Of a stretch of DNA of 64,000 nt, positions 48,628-58,693 are shown piece by piece. A program made the position numbers and the translations under genes. Origin of the DNA: CBDDYU01 sp965235655 (GTDB lineage: Bacteria > Pseudomonadota > Alphaproteobacteria > Pelagibacterales > Pelagibacteraceae); NCBI GenBank assembly GCA_965235655.1, contig CBDDYU010000001.1, positions 186,001-250,000 of the forward strand, written 5' to 3'. The notes beneath the pieces were generated by a model. It ran no database searches. It was not told the origin of the DNA and worked only from the letters and a program-made list of their open reading frames with translations. Position 1 is the first letter of the stretch; each line of letters opens with the position of its first letter.

Positions 48628-49284
48628 CTAAAATAATCGAGATTCTTTTTTAATATAATTATCTAGTATTTTGATAAACTCTTTATCTTTATTCAAAAAA
48701 AAGTGATTTGCATTTTTTATTTCTTGAAAGTCCACTGTAATATTTTTTTGACTTGTAAGTTTATTTTTTAATCCTTTGATAGAATCTTCAGTAACTAATT
48801 GATCTTGATTTCCATGAATTACAAGACCTGAAGTAGGACAGGGTGCTAAAAAATTAAAATCAAAAATATTTGGTTGGGGAGAAATTGACACAAATCTAAA
48901 AATTTCTGGTCTTCTCATTAATAACTGCATACATATCAAAGCACCAAATGAAAAACCAACTACCCAACTTTCATTAGAATTTGGATTGTTTCTTTGAATA
49001 AAATCTAATGCGGCTGCTGCGTCGGATAGCTCTCCTAGACCGTTATCAAATTTTCCCTCACTTTTCCCAACCCCTCTGAAGTTGAATCTGCAAACAGAAA
49101 ATTCATTTTGTAAAAAAGTATGGTAAGCATTGTAAACTACCCTATTGTTCATAGTGCCACCATATTCAGGATGAGGATGAAGAATAAGCACTACTGGAGC
49201 ATTATCTTTTTTACTTTGAATATATTTAGCTTCAAGTTTTCCATCAGGACCGTTAATAAAAATTTCTGCGTTGTTGTGCTTCAT
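48628..49284 (-). CDS. alpha/beta hydrolase family protein
   Basis: The 218-residue protein fits the COG2945-type alpha/beta hydrolases. It has VVLILHPHPEYGGTMNNRVV, FNFRGVGKSEGKFDNGLGELSDAAAAL, the nucleophile elbow GFSFGALICMQLL near residue 106, and a late HGNQDQLVTEDSI with a terminal NANHFF histidine. The substrate is unknown. It is divergent from sufB across 118 bases, a region that should contain the suf promoter. Confidence 0.88.
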   Translation of the reverse strand: MKHNNAEIFINGPDGKLEAKYIQSKKDNAPVVLILHPHPEYGGTMNNRVVYNAYHTFLQNEFSVCRFNFRGVGKSEGKFDNGLGELSDAAAALDFIQRNNPNSNESWVVGFSFGALICMQLLMRRPEIFRFVSISPQPNIFDFNFLAPCPTSGLVIHGNQDQLVTEDSIKGLKNKLTSQKNITVDFQEIKNANHFFLNKDKEFIKILDNYIKKESRLF

Positions 49285-49402
49285 AAAGGTTAATTGAATT
49301 ATTTTGAAAATGGCTTATATCATAACTAAATAATAATAAGGTAAAATAATTTACATTTTATTGTATTTTTAATTATTAAAGCCTTTAAATAATGACATCA
49401 TT

Positions 49403-50833
49403 ATGAGCGATAGCCAGGAAATAATAACAAATTATAATCAAAACTCTGAGTACAGTCATGGTTTTGTAACTGATATTGAGACCATTGATGTTCCTAAAGG
49501 TTTAAATGAAGATACGATTAAATTCATATCTGATCAAAAAAAAGAACCAAAGTGGATGCTAGACTGGCGTCTCAAAGCCTATTCTAGATTACAAAGCATG
49601 AAAGAACCAAATTGGCAAAAACCAAAATATCCAAAAATTAATTATCAAGATCTTTATTACTATTCAGCTCCGAAAAGCATGAAGGATCAACCAAAATCTT
49701 TAGATGATATTGATCCTGAAATTAGAAAAACCTATGAAAAACTCGGCATCCCTCTTTTGGAGCAAAAAAGATTGGCTGGAGTTGCGGTTGATGCTGTTTT
49801 TGACTCTGTATCAGTTGCAACAACTTTTAAAGAAAAATTAAAAGACATTGGAGTAATTTTTTGTTCTATTTCTGAGGCAACTAGAAATCATCCTGAGCTT
49901 GTCCAGAAATATTTAGGTTCTGTAATACCTATGTCAGATCATTTTTTTGCGACATTAAACTCTGCAGTTTTTACCGATGGATCCTTCGTATACATTCCAC
50001 CAGGAGTAAGATGTCCAATGGAACTTTCAACGTACTTTAGAATTAATGCAGAAAATACAGGACAGTTTGAAAGAACGTTAATAATTGCAGATAAAGGAAG
50101 TTACGTAAGTTATTTAGAGGGTTGTACAGCTCCAATGCGAGATGAAAATCAATTACATGCTGCAAATGTAGAGCTGATTGCTTTAGACGATGCAGAAATT
50201 AAATATTCAACAGTTCAAAATTGGTATCCAGGCGATAAAAATGGAAATGGAGGAATTTATAATTTTGTAACTAAAAGGGGAGCTTGCAGAGGAAGAAATT
50301 CAAAAATTTCATGGACGCAAGTCGAGACTGGTTCTGCAATAACCTGGAAATATCCTAGCTGTATTCTTCAGGGTGATAACTCTCAAGGAGAATTTTATTC
50401 AGTTGCAATTACGAACAATTATCAAAAAGCTGATACTGGCACTAAAATGATACATTTAGGAAAAAATACAAAAAGTAAAATTATCTCAAAAGGAATATCA
50501 GCAGGTCATGCTGATAATACTTACCGAGGCCTAGTAAGTATCCACCCTAAAGCAACAGGAGCAAAAAACTTTACTCAATGTGACTCATTATTAGTTGGTA
50601 ATAAGTGTGGAGCACACACTGTTCCATACATAGAAAATAAAAATTCCTCATCTGAAGTTGAGCATGAGGCAACTACTTCAAAAATAAGCGACGACCAGTT
50701 ATTTTATTGCAGACAACGTGGTCTTAATCAAGAAGAAGCAGTGAGCTTAATTGTAAATGGTTTCTGCAAAGAAGTTTTGCAGCAGCTTACCAATGGAATT
50801 TGCTGTAGAGGCTCAAAAGTTAGTTGGAATTAG
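49403..50833 (+). CDS. sufB: Fe-S cluster assembly protein SufB
   Basis: SufB is the scaffold subunit of the SufBC2D complex on which clusters form. The 476-residue protein has PKWMLDWRLKAYSRL, VYIPPGVRCPMELSTYFRIN and the conserved cysteine in EGCTAPMRDENQLHAANVEL. Further segments are RGACRGRNSKISWTQVETGSAITWKYPSC and the C-terminal SDDQLFYCRQRGLNQEEAVSLIVNGF. It heads the operon sufB-C-D-S-U-T-A. No Rrf2/IscR-type regulator gene is seen beside it. Confidence 0.97.
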   Translation: MSDSQEIITNYNQNSEYSHGFVTDIETIDVPKGLNEDTIKFISDQKKEPKWMLDWRLKAYSRLQSMKEPNWQKPKYPKINYQDLYYYSAPKSMKDQPKSLDDIDPEIRKTYEKLGIPLLEQKRLAGVAVDAVFDSVSVATTFKEKLKDIGVIFCSISEATRNHPELVQKYLGSVIPMSDHFFATLNSAVFTDGSFVYIPPGVRCPMELSTYFRINAENTGQFERTLIIADKGSYVSYLEGCTAPMRDENQLHAANVELIALDDAEIKYSTVQNWYPGDKNGNGGIYNFVTKRGACRGRNSKISWTQVETGSAITWKYPSCILQGDNSQGEFYSVAITNNYQKADTGTKMIHLGKNTKSKIISKGISAGHADNTYRGLVSIHPKATGAKNFTQCDSLLVGNKCGAHTVPYIENKNSSSEVEHEATTSKISDDQLFYCRQRGLNQEEAVSLIVNGFCKEVLQQLTNGICCRGSKVSWN

Positions 50834-50851
50834 CTTAGAAGGCAGTGTTGG

Positions 50852-51589
50852 TTGATGATTAATATTAAAAATTTAAAAGCAAGCGTTGATAATAAAGAGA
50901 TTTTAAAAGGTCTTAATTTAACTATTGGAAAGGGAGAGGTTCATGCAATTATGGGCCCCAATGGATCAGGAAAAAGTACCTTATCTTACGTTTTGTCTGG
51001 CAAAGAAGGATACAATGTTACTGGTGAAGTTAGTTTTAATAAAAAAAATTTACTTGAGTTAAATACCGAGGAAAGAGCCAGAGAAGGAGTTTTTTTAGCT
51101 TTTCAATACCCCATAGAAATACCAGGTGTTTTTACTAATAATTTTTTAAGAACTTCTATTAACTCAATCAAAAAATCTAAAGGCGAAAAAGAAATTAATG
51201 CAATCGAATTTTTAAAATTAGTAAAAGAAAAATCTCAAGAACTTAAGATTGAACAAGAAATGTTATCTAGGCCTTTAAATGTAGGATTTTCAGGTGGTGA
51301 AAAAAAAAGAAATGAGATTTTACAAATGGCACTGCTGGAACCAAGTTTTGTTATTATGGATGAAACTGATTCAGGTTTAGATATCGATGCATTAAAAATT
51401 GTTTCTAATGGTGTGAACGCCTTAAGAGATCCAGATAGATCTTTTTTAATTATCACTCATTACCAAAGACTATTAAATTATATAAAACCTGATTTTGTAC
51501 ATATTTTGTCGGACGGACAAATTGTTAAAACGGGGGATTGGAAATTGGCTTTAGAGTTAGAAAATGAGGGATATGCAAAATTTATTTGA
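50852..51589 (+). CDS. sufC: Fe-S cluster assembly ATPase SufC
   Basis: SufC is the ABC-type ATPase of the SufBCD scaffold. The 245-residue protein has Walker A MGPNGSGKSTLSYVL (residues 34-48), Q-loop FLAFQYPIEIPGV, signature LNVGFSGGEKKRNEI, Walker B VIMDETDSGLDID and the H-loop IITHYQRLL. It begins 18 bases after sufB and ends 3 bases before sufD. Confidence 0.97.
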   Translation: MMINIKNLKASVDNKEILKGLNLTIGKGEVHAIMGPNGSGKSTLSYVLSGKEGYNVTGEVSFNKKNLLELNTEERAREGVFLAFQYPIEIPGVFTNNFLRTSINSIKKSKGEKEINAIEFLKLVKEKSQELKIEQEMLSRPLNVGFSGGEKKRNEILQMALLEPSFVIMDETDSGLDIDALKIVSNGVNALRDPDRSFLIITHYQRLLNYIKPDFVHILSDGQIVKTGDWKLALELENEGYAKFI

Positions 51590-51592
51590 TAA

Positions 51593-52832
51593 ATGGAAAA
51601 TTATTCTAATATAAAAAACTGTTTTGATGCATTTATAAAAAGTTTTCAAAGCAATGATACAGATCTAGAGTTTAGAAAAAGATCAATTAATCATTTTTTA
51701 GAAAATGGTTATCCAGGTATTAAAAATGAAGATTGGAAGTACTCTCCATTAACTAAAGACCTTCCGAAATTTAACAATTTTAATATTTCAAAATCTTTAT
51801 CAAATGATTTACCCGTTTCACACAATGAAGCATTTGACCATTATAGTATTGTTTTTTATGACGGTAACTTGGTTAGCAAAAGTATTTTAATTGAAGGATT
51901 AAAAATTGAAAAAAATAGCAATTATTTAAAATCAATTAAAAAAGAAGGAGAGAACCCAGTCTTAAATTTAAATAATGCCTTTGCTGAAAATGGTTATTTA
52001 ATAGAAGTAGAAAAAAACGCCAAGATCAATAAGCCAGTTGTCATTTATTATTATTATTCTAATCATTTTAATTCAAATTATTTTGGTTATAAAAATTTTA
52101 TCTTAGTTAATGAGAATTCTTCTATAACTATCTACGAAAAACCTATTTATGAAAATGATAGTGAATATCTGACAACCAGCAATACAGAAATTTTTTTATC
52201 TAAAAATTCAATTTTAAAAAAATTTGATAATAATATTTCAAATAAAAATTCTACTATTTATAATTTTCTTAAATGTAATTTAGATGAAGACTCGTATTTT
52301 GAATTGTTTAATTTTTCTAAAAATATCAATTCAAGAAGAGATGAAACAATTGTCAATTTAAATGGAAAAAACAGTTTTGCTTCCGTCAATGCAATCCAAT
52401 TACTACATGAAAAATGTAACCATGAAATTAAGCTATTAATGAACCACAATGAGGAAAATACTAAAAGCTCTCAATTTGTAAAAACAGCTTTATATGACCA
52501 GTCAATACTCAAGTTTTCAGGGAAAAATTTTTGTAGATTCTAAAGCACAAAAAACAGACGGTTATCAGTTATCACGAGCTCTACTATTATCAGATAATGC
52601 AAAATTTTTTTCCAAACCAGAATTGGAGATATATGCAGATGATGTAAAATGTAGTCACGGTTCCTCTTCAGGTAATATTGATAATGAATCCATATTTTAT
52701 CTACGTTCTAGAGGTATTGATGAAAAAGATGCTAAAGATATGATGATTAAAGGTTTTTTAGCTGAGGTAATTGATAAAATCACTGACAACAACTTTCAGA
52801 ACAAAATTCTATCAACAGTTAGGACATTATAA
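51593..52832 (+). CDS. sufD: Fe-S cluster assembly protein SufD (one frame break)
   Basis: SufD pairs with SufB in the scaffold complex. The N-terminus (KSFQSNDTDLEFRKRSINHFLENGYPGIKNEDWKYSP) matches the family, and the C-terminus has KAQKTDGYQLSRALLLSDNA, KPELEIYADDVKCSHGSSSG and FYLRSRGIDEKDAKDMMIKGF. Near 52514-52517 one T too many in TTTT breaks the frame; without it SILKFQGKIFVDSKAQ is continuous. The corrected length is about 412 residues. It starts 3 bases after sufC. Confidence 0.93.
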
Positions 52833-52835
52833 GTA

Positions 52836-54059
52836 ATGATATCTAAAAATATTAAGGATCAATTTCCAATTTTTAACAATAAAATCAAAGGAAAAAAATT
52901 AATCGTATCTTAGATAGTGCAAATTCTTCACAAAAACCACAAACCGTAATTGATTCAATCAGTGATTTTTATACTAATCGATTTTCAAATGTAGGTAGGG
53001 GAATTTATACTTTAGCTGTCAATGCATCAGAAGATTATGAAAAAACAAGAAGTAGTATTAAAAAATTTATAGGATCTGGAAAAGATTATGAACTAATTTT
53101 TACTAAAAATGCAACCGAGTCTTTAAATTTAGTTGCTAGCTGTTTTGGAGAAAAATTTATCAATAAAGGAGATGAAATTATTTTAACTGATATGGAGCAT
53201 CATGCCAACTATGTTCCGTGGCATTTTTTAAGAAAAAAGAAAGGTGCCAGTTATTAAATTCATTCCAATTGACAAGGATGGAAACTTACAATTGGATAAA
53301 CTTCCATCATTAATCACATCTAAAACTAAAATTATTTCTGTAACACATATGTCGAATGTTACTGGAGCTATTAATCCACTTAAGAGAAATTATTGAAATA
53401 GCAAAAAATAAAAATATTCCTGTCTGTGTAGATGGAACGCAAGGAGCCGGACATCTTGAATTTAGCATTAACGACCTAGAATGTGATTTTTATGCTTTTT
53501 CAGGACACAAAATGTATGGCCCAACTGGTGTTGGTTTACTATCGATTAAGTATAAATGGCTAGAAGTCATTTGATCCTTTCATCGGCGGTGGAGGAATGA
53601 TTGATTATGTTAGCAAAAAGGACATTGCTTATGCTAGGGGAGTTTGGAAAATGGAAGCTGGAACTATGCCTACAGCTGAAATAATAGCACTTAATGAATC
53701 AGTAAATTTTATCAATAATTTAAGCAAAAAAGAAATTTTTAAACATGAAGAAAAATTAACAAAAATAGCAATTGATAAATTAAGATTGAATAATTCAGTA
53801 AAGATTATTGCTCTTCCTAAAAATCAAGGCGGTGTATTTCTCCTTTAATATAGATAAAATTCATTCTCATGATGTATCTACAATTTTAGATCAGGAGGGA
53901 ATAGCGGTCAGAGGTGGACATCATTGTTGTCAAGTTTTGCATGAAGTAATGAATGTTAATTCTTCTGTTAGAGTTTCTTTTGGCGTTTATAACAATGAAG
54001 AAGATATTGACTGTCTTTTTGACGGTATAAAAAAATGTCAAAAAATATTTTCAAATTAA
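52836..54059 (+). pseudogene. sufS: cysteine desulfurase SufS, frame broken about five times
   Basis: SufS is the PLP enzyme that takes sulfur from cysteine for the SUF pathway. Pieces in order are YLDSANSSQKP-like start (LDSANSSQKPQTVIDSI), NVGRGIYTLAVNASEDYE, FTKNATESLNLVA, DMEHHANYVPWHF, CVDGTQGAGHLE, the PLP lysine in FYAFSGHKMYGPTGVGLL, ARGVWKMEAGTM, and VRGGHHCCQVLHEVM with the active-site cysteine. Breaks lie near 52905, 53255, 53383, 53570 and 53843, four of them curable by deleting one base. About 406 residues are recovered with all key residues, so the gene is probably intact in the cell. Confidence 0.88.
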
Positions 54060-54534
54060 ATGGAATTAAAATCTCTTATATCAAGATTTAATTCTAGATC
54101 ATGGAAAAAATCCAAGAAATTTTAAAAGTTTAGACAAACCTATGTGATAGTATTGTTGCTCACAATCCATTATGTGGTGACAAAATAGAAATTTTCGCAT
54201 TACTTGAAGAGAGATACTAATTAAAGATATTTCTTTTCGAGGTAACGGTTGTGCTATTTGCATTGGCTGCTTCATCTAGTAATGACTGAATTAGTAATAA
54301 AAAAAAATGATTAACGAAACAAAGCACTTAATTGATTTTTTTCTAAAAAAAATTAGATAAAATAGATACTTCCAAACCTACCCAAAATTAGCAAAGAAGA
54401 ATCTGTTAAAAATCAATTCTTTTTCTAGTGTTAGTGATTTTCCAATGCGCATTAAATGTGCTACATTACCCTGGCTTGGCTTGAATTCATTACTATTTGA
54501 AAATAAAAAAGAAATTAATATAGATAAAGTATAA
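54060..54534 (+). pseudogene. sufU: SufU/IscU-type scaffold protein, frame broken many times
   Basis: No long ORF exists here, but a shift-tolerant reading gives MELKSLYQDLILDHGKNPRN, then NPLCGDKIEIFALLEE, then ISFRGNGCAICIAASS with MTELV. It ends DFPMRIKCATLPWLALNSLL and a stop at 54532-54534. These are the three cysteine regions (CGD, GCAIC, and KCATLPW) of SufU/IscU iron-sulfur scaffolds or sulfur acceptors. At least six single-base changes are needed, mostly removals of one base. It fills the gap between sufS and sufT exactly, with a 0-base join to sufS. Confidence 0.75.
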
Positions 54535-54537
54535 ATC

Positions 54538-54849
54538 ATGAAACCAGAAGATTCTTTGTTAATGGATAAAATTGTTGAAAAACTTAAAAGTGTTTACGAT
54601 CCAGAAATACCAGTGGATATTTATGAATTGGGTTTGATTTATGATGTGAGAATTAATGAAAAAAAAGTTTCAATGGATATGACATTAACTAGTCCGCACT
54701 GTCCTGTTGCAGAGTCATTGCCAATGGAAGTAAAAAGATCTGTGGAAGAAATACCTGAAATTGAAGAAGTTGAAGTTAAAATTGTTTGGGACCCACCTTG
54801 GGATAAAACAAAAATGTCAGAATCGGCAAAATTAGAATTAAATTTATAA
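54538..54849 (+). CDS. sufT: SufT-like (DUF59/MIP18) Fe-S assembly protein
   Basis: The 103-residue MIP18-family protein has KLKSVYDPEIPVDIYELGLIYDVRI, MDMTLTSPHCPVAESLPMEV with the conserved cysteine, and VKIVWDPPWDKTKMSESAKLEL. SufT-type proteins help maturation of Fe-S proteins and are often fused or linked to suf operons. It is intact within an otherwise badly broken stretch, 3 bases before sufA. Confidence 0.92.
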   Translation: MKPEDSLLMDKIVEKLKSVYDPEIPVDIYELGLIYDVRINEKKVSMDMTLTSPHCPVAESLPMEVKRSVEEIPEIEEVEVKIVWDPPWDKTKMSESAKLELNL

Positions 54850-54852
54850 TTT

Positions 54853-55192
54853 ATGAGTAATGCAATTATTACAATTACAGATGCTGCCGCAGAAAGAATT
54901 AAGGAAATTTTAAGTAAAGCACAAGAATCTAATGTTGCTGGAGTGAGAGTTTCAGTTGTTACAGGAGGATGCGCCGGTATGACTTATGAGATGCATTATT
55001 TAAAAGAAAAAAAGGTAGGTGATGAAGTGATTAAAGATAAAGGTGTTGAGGTTTATATTGATCCTAAAGGCAATAATGTATTTATTGGGAACAACTATGG
55101 ATTATAAAAAAGAAAAATTTTCTTCTTCTTTTGTATTTAACAATCCAAATGAAACAGAGCGTTGCGGCTGTGGGGAGTCTTTTAAAATTTAA
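54853..55192 (+). CDS. sufA: SufA/HesB A-type Fe-S carrier (one frame break)
   Basis: A-type carriers pass clusters to client proteins. The protein starts AIITITDAAAERIKEIL and has the first conserved cysteine in VVTGGCAGMTYEM. After one extra G at 55087-55089 it continues FIGTTMDYKKEKFSSSFVF and ends ETERCGCGESFKI with the CxC motif. The corrected length is 112 residues, typical. Its TAA overlaps the nadK stop as TTAA (55189-55192). Confidence 0.92.
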
Positions 55193-55952
55193 ATTGTTCT
55201 GCTAAGATTTCTTTCCTGCAATCCAAATTTTTTATTATATAATAGTTTAAATTGAATTTTCCAATTTACGGAAATTTTAACTATTAGTGCATTTTTTATT
55301 TCGTTATTATCTGCAACTGCACTTACAGGTCTTTTTTTTGAGTCTAAATTTTTTATTACTATTGTAGATTTGTTTGAAACAATTGCGCCTCTCCAGCCTC
55401 TTGGTCTGAATGGGCTAATAGGTGTAATGGTTAAATGTTGACTATCTAGGTTTAATATAGGACCTTGTAGCTGAAAGATTGTATGCGGTGCTACCGGCAG
55501 GTGTTGCAACCAAAGCTACCGTCGCCAGTTAATTCTTTAATTCTAATTTTTCCATCTACAGCTATTTCTAATTTCGCTGCTTGTTTAGTTTTTCTATAGA
55601 TTGACACTTCATTGATTGCTATCTGTTTTTTTATAGTTTTGTCTTTTGAAACAACAGTCATTTCAAGTGGATGTAAAATTAATTGATTAGTTTTTTTTAT
55701 TTTATTAGATAAATCTTTTATTGAAAATGGATTTAGTAAAAATCCATGATTGCCTTTGTTCATTCCATAAAAGGGTTTATTAAATTTATAATATTTTTTT
55801 AAGGATTGCAGCATGAACCCATCACCACCAATAACGACAATAGCATCACATTTATTTACGGGAGAATTGTTATAAAATTTTAAAATTTGTTTTTTAGCTA
55901 AAATCGCTTTACTTGTATTATCTGTAATAAGGCAAATTTTTAAATTGTTCAT
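55189..55952 (-). CDS. nadK: NAD kinase (two frame breaks)
   Basis: NadK makes NADP from NAD. The first part has the diphosphate-kinase motif VVIGGDGFMLQSL near residue 42 and GMNKGNHGFLLN. After one extra base near 55513 the frame gives ALVATPAGSTAYNLSA (NAD-binding), and after another near 55475 it gives GPILNLDSQHLTITPISPFRPR and the end. The corrected length is about 253 residues, usual for alphaproteobacteria. It is divergent from zapE by 35 bases. Confidence 0.9.
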
Positions 55953-55987
55953 ATGATATTAAAGCATAGCATAATTTATCTAAAAAA

Positions 55988-57085
55988 ATGCATATAAAAA
56001 ATTTGAAAGAAAATTTTCTAAATTTTTGTATTGAAAAAAAATACAAACAAAACAAATTTCAGATTGAAATTATTGAAGATTTGTCACTTTTTTATCATAG
56101 TAATGGAAAACCTCAACATCTTTGCTTAAAAAATTACTGAGGCAATAATCAGGCTAAGCTTGGATTTTATTTATATGGCGATGTGGGTGTTGGAAAAACA
56201 ATGTTGTTAAATTTTTTTTATGAATTCGTTGAATTGAGAAAAAAAGTTAGACTTCATTTTAATGAATTCATGATTGAAGTTCATAATTTCCTACACATTA
56301 ATAAAGACAAATCAAAATCAGAAAATTTACTAGATTTGTATGCAAAAAAATTAAGAAAAAATTATGAATATATTTATTTTGATGAATTTCAAGTTACTAA
56401 TATTGTTGATGCAATGATTTTAGGAAAATTATTTTCCTCATTATTTAATGAACATATAAAAGTTATAGTTACATCAAATACAAAAATTGATGATCTCTAT
56501 CAAGATGGGTTGCAAAGAGAGCAATTTATTCCATTTATTAAAATTTTTAAAAAATTTTGTATAGAAAAAGAGCTAAATATTGGTGAAGATTATCGAAAAT
56601 CAACAATTAATAATTTAGATCGTTTTTTTTATCCTATTAATGAGGAAAATAATTTCAAAAAAAATAAGCTCTTCAGAGAATTGACCAAAAATAAAACCAA
56701 TAAACCAAAAAGAAGGATAGTAATAAAAAGTAGAGAGTTTGTTATTGATGATTATTTCGAGGGTGTTGCAAAATTTGATTTTGATGATCTGTGTAAAAAA
56801 AACCTTGCGGGCGGAAGATTATATTAAAATTGCAGAACAGTGTAATTGTATTGTTATTAGAAAACATACCCAGTTTTAGTGATGATAATTTGGATGAACA
56901 GCATACAGGTTTATCACTCTAATAGATATTTTGTATGAAAAAAAAATATTATTAATTGCGACTTCCGAATATTCAATTCATCAATATAGGTTCATGCTAA
57001 TAAACTTACAAAACCATTTAAAAGAACTTTGAGTAGATTGCATGAATTAACATCAGTCAATTTTCTTAAAATAACTTCTATTTAG
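55988..57085 (+). pseudogene. zapE: ZapE/AFG1-like ATPase, frame broken several times
   Basis: The longest intact piece (56183-56827) has Walker A GVGKTMLLNFFYEF, FNEFMIEVHNFLH, Walker B YIYFDEFQVTNIVDAMIL and VIVTSNTKIDDLYQDGLQREQFIPFI, the AFG1/ZapE family pattern. The start at 55988 (MHIKNLKENFLNF) and the last part (NLAGEDYIKIAEQ, FITLIDILYEKKILLIATSE, FKRTLSRLHELTSVNFL) lie in other frames. Together about 364 residues are recoverable. ZapE is a cell-division and stress ATPase; mitochondrial Afg1 relatives act in protein quality control. The reconstructed stop TAG (57083-57085) overlaps that of sufE. Confidence 0.82.
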
Positions 57086-57481
57086 ATAGGTTGTATCAAA
57101 GTATCAATTAAGTTTGATAAACCGCTTTGTCTTTGGGGAGTTAGAAGTTCTAAAATTCCCAGACTTTTAAAATCTTCTTTTTTTAATTTGGAAATTTCTA
57201 TCTGCAGATTCATTATTTAAAATATCTATAACTAATTTAGCAGTCCCTTTGGTTATGAAAGCATCAGCATCAAAAATATATTTCATATTACCATTTTGAT
57301 TTTTCATACCCACCACCCACAAGATTAGAAGCACAACCAATTATTTTATTTTGTTCAATTTTATGTATTCGCCTCTAATGGTTCTGCATCTTTTGCGATA
57401 TCTATCAAATATTGCAGTCTATCAGTCCCTTCCAGAATTGAAATTTCCTCTCCTCTTTGCTATAATTTTTTTAATTATCAT
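57082..57481 (-). pseudogene. sufE: SufE-type cysteine desulfuration protein, frame broken several times
   Basis: No long ORF exists, but reading through breaks gives, from ATG 57481, EEISILEGTDRLQYLIDIAKDAEPL, then NKIIGCASN with the sulfur-accepting cysteine, then VGMKNQNGNMKYIFDADAFITKGTAKLVIDIL, ending QSGLSNLIDTLIQPI. This matches SufE, which accepts sulfur from SufS and activates it. About 132 residues are expected. It overlaps the preceding scaffold gene by 11 bases. Its presence together with the SUF operon on the other strand makes functional sense. Confidence 0.75.
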
Positions 57482-57877
57482 TTTTTGAAATAATTTTTAA
57501 AATAGCATTTATTGGCAAGGTAATACATTCTTTTCTTGGGTAGTTTTTTTTTTTAACGATTAGTGAAAATTTTTTAATTACATAAAAATTTTAAATTTAA
57601 TTTTGTTATTAAAAAAATCATAGATTTGCTTTTGAATTTTTTTTAAGTTCTGCTGATGTAAATTTATTTTGGTATTTGCAATAATAGATGCAGATGCCTG
57701 ACAATATATGCACATTTCACCTTCATATCTAAAATTGGTAATGCAATTTTTTTTAATATTAAATTCAATTTGTATCTCATCACCACAGTTTTTATTTTTA
57801 AGTTTACCATGATAATTGGCTTTATTAGTCAATCCATAACATTTTGTATTTGCAGCTATTTGTATCGCTTCTTTCAT
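57471..57877 (-). CDS. second IscU/NifU-like Fe-S scaffold protein (one frame break)
   Basis: The protein starts MKEAIQIAANTKCYGLTN and has KNKNCGDEIQIEFNI and GEMCIYCQASASIIAN, the CGD and CxxCQASAS regions of the COG0822 scaffold family. After one extra T near 57583 it continues VIKKFSLIVKKKNYPRKECITLP, supplying the third cysteine region, and ends at 57471, about 134 residues in all. It is distinct from SufU in the operon: shorter, with a Cys-Ile-Tyr-Cys motif. Its role, alternative scaffold or sulfur acceptor, is open. Confidence 0.78.
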
Positions 57878-57908
57878 AATAAATGCTTTATGAATATTTA
57901 TTGAAACT

Positions 57909-58238
57909 TTATTTTTTTATAATTGTTAAAATTTTTTGAATCAGCTGTTCTTTGGCAACATAGTAGTTCTTGAAATTGAGTATTTAAAGAAATAAAAAAT
58001 TCTTCTCAACATATCTACAATTCCAATAATTGATAAAATTATAATAATATAAATAATTAATTGATATAAAAATGGATTTTTAAAACTTTTATTGATTGAA
58101 AGTTTATTGTTTTGTGATCCCTGAGCCGTGAAACCATATTTCATTGCATATTCCACATTGAACTTCTCTACCATTATTTGGCATGTCTGATTTTTTTATA
58201 GTAAATTGATATTTTCCACACTTGCAACTTATAATCAT
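57909..58238 (-). pseudogene. zinc-ribbon membrane protein (MJ0042-type), frame broken at least twice
   Basis: From ATG 58238 the reading is MIISCKCGKYQFTIKKSDMP, then NGREVQCGICNEIWF, a four-cysteine zinc-ribbon of MJ0042 type. A single membrane helix (YQLIIYIIIILSIIGIV) lies in the next frame (57941-58174). A probable tail ending AKEQLIQKILTIIKK stops at 57909. Similar small proteins are common in alphaproteobacteria but have no clear function. The second break, near the C-terminus, is the least certain part. Confidence 0.6.
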
Positions 58239-58612
58239 TTATTCATCCTTGGTGTTTTCATTGTAATTATCTGCAATTTAGAATTATGTAATTTGTTTAA
58301 AAATAAATATTTATTATTAACTGGCTGATACTTGATAATTTTATTTAATAAAAGAGGTTTATCATAAAATTTTTGCTTCTTTAATTAGTTTTTTTTACAA
58401 CTTCTTTTTTATCTAATCTTCTTCAATTTGAATACTTGTTGATATTCCAAAATATTAGAATTTTCTAACTTCTCTTTTTAGCAGACTAATAACTCAATTT
58501 GATTAATAGATTCTAAAATTTCTTTGTTATCAAATTTTTTTAAACTTTTGTTTTCAGGGTAAATTTCATTTACCGATTCTAATATTTCGTCGATTGTAAA
58601 TTTATTTTTCAT
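58239..58612 (-). pseudogene. unrecognised small ORF with frame breaks
   Basis: From ATG 58612 a clean start reads MKNKFTIDEILESVNEIYPE, then NKSLKKFDNKEILESINQIE. The DEILESVNEI/KEILESINQI halves look like a short internal repeat. The frame then stops; further pieces in other frames contain EKLENSNILEYQ, and the last frame ends DNYNENTKDE with its TAA at 58239-58241, directly before the zinc-ribbon ATG. I do not recognise the family. Coding character is inferred from the neat junction and codon-like pattern. Confidence 0.4.
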
Positions 58613-58693
58613 AGATTCCTAGATAATTATACCATTTTTTGCAAATAAATATAATTTTACATATTTCAAAAATAAGTAGATACAGAGTTTTAC

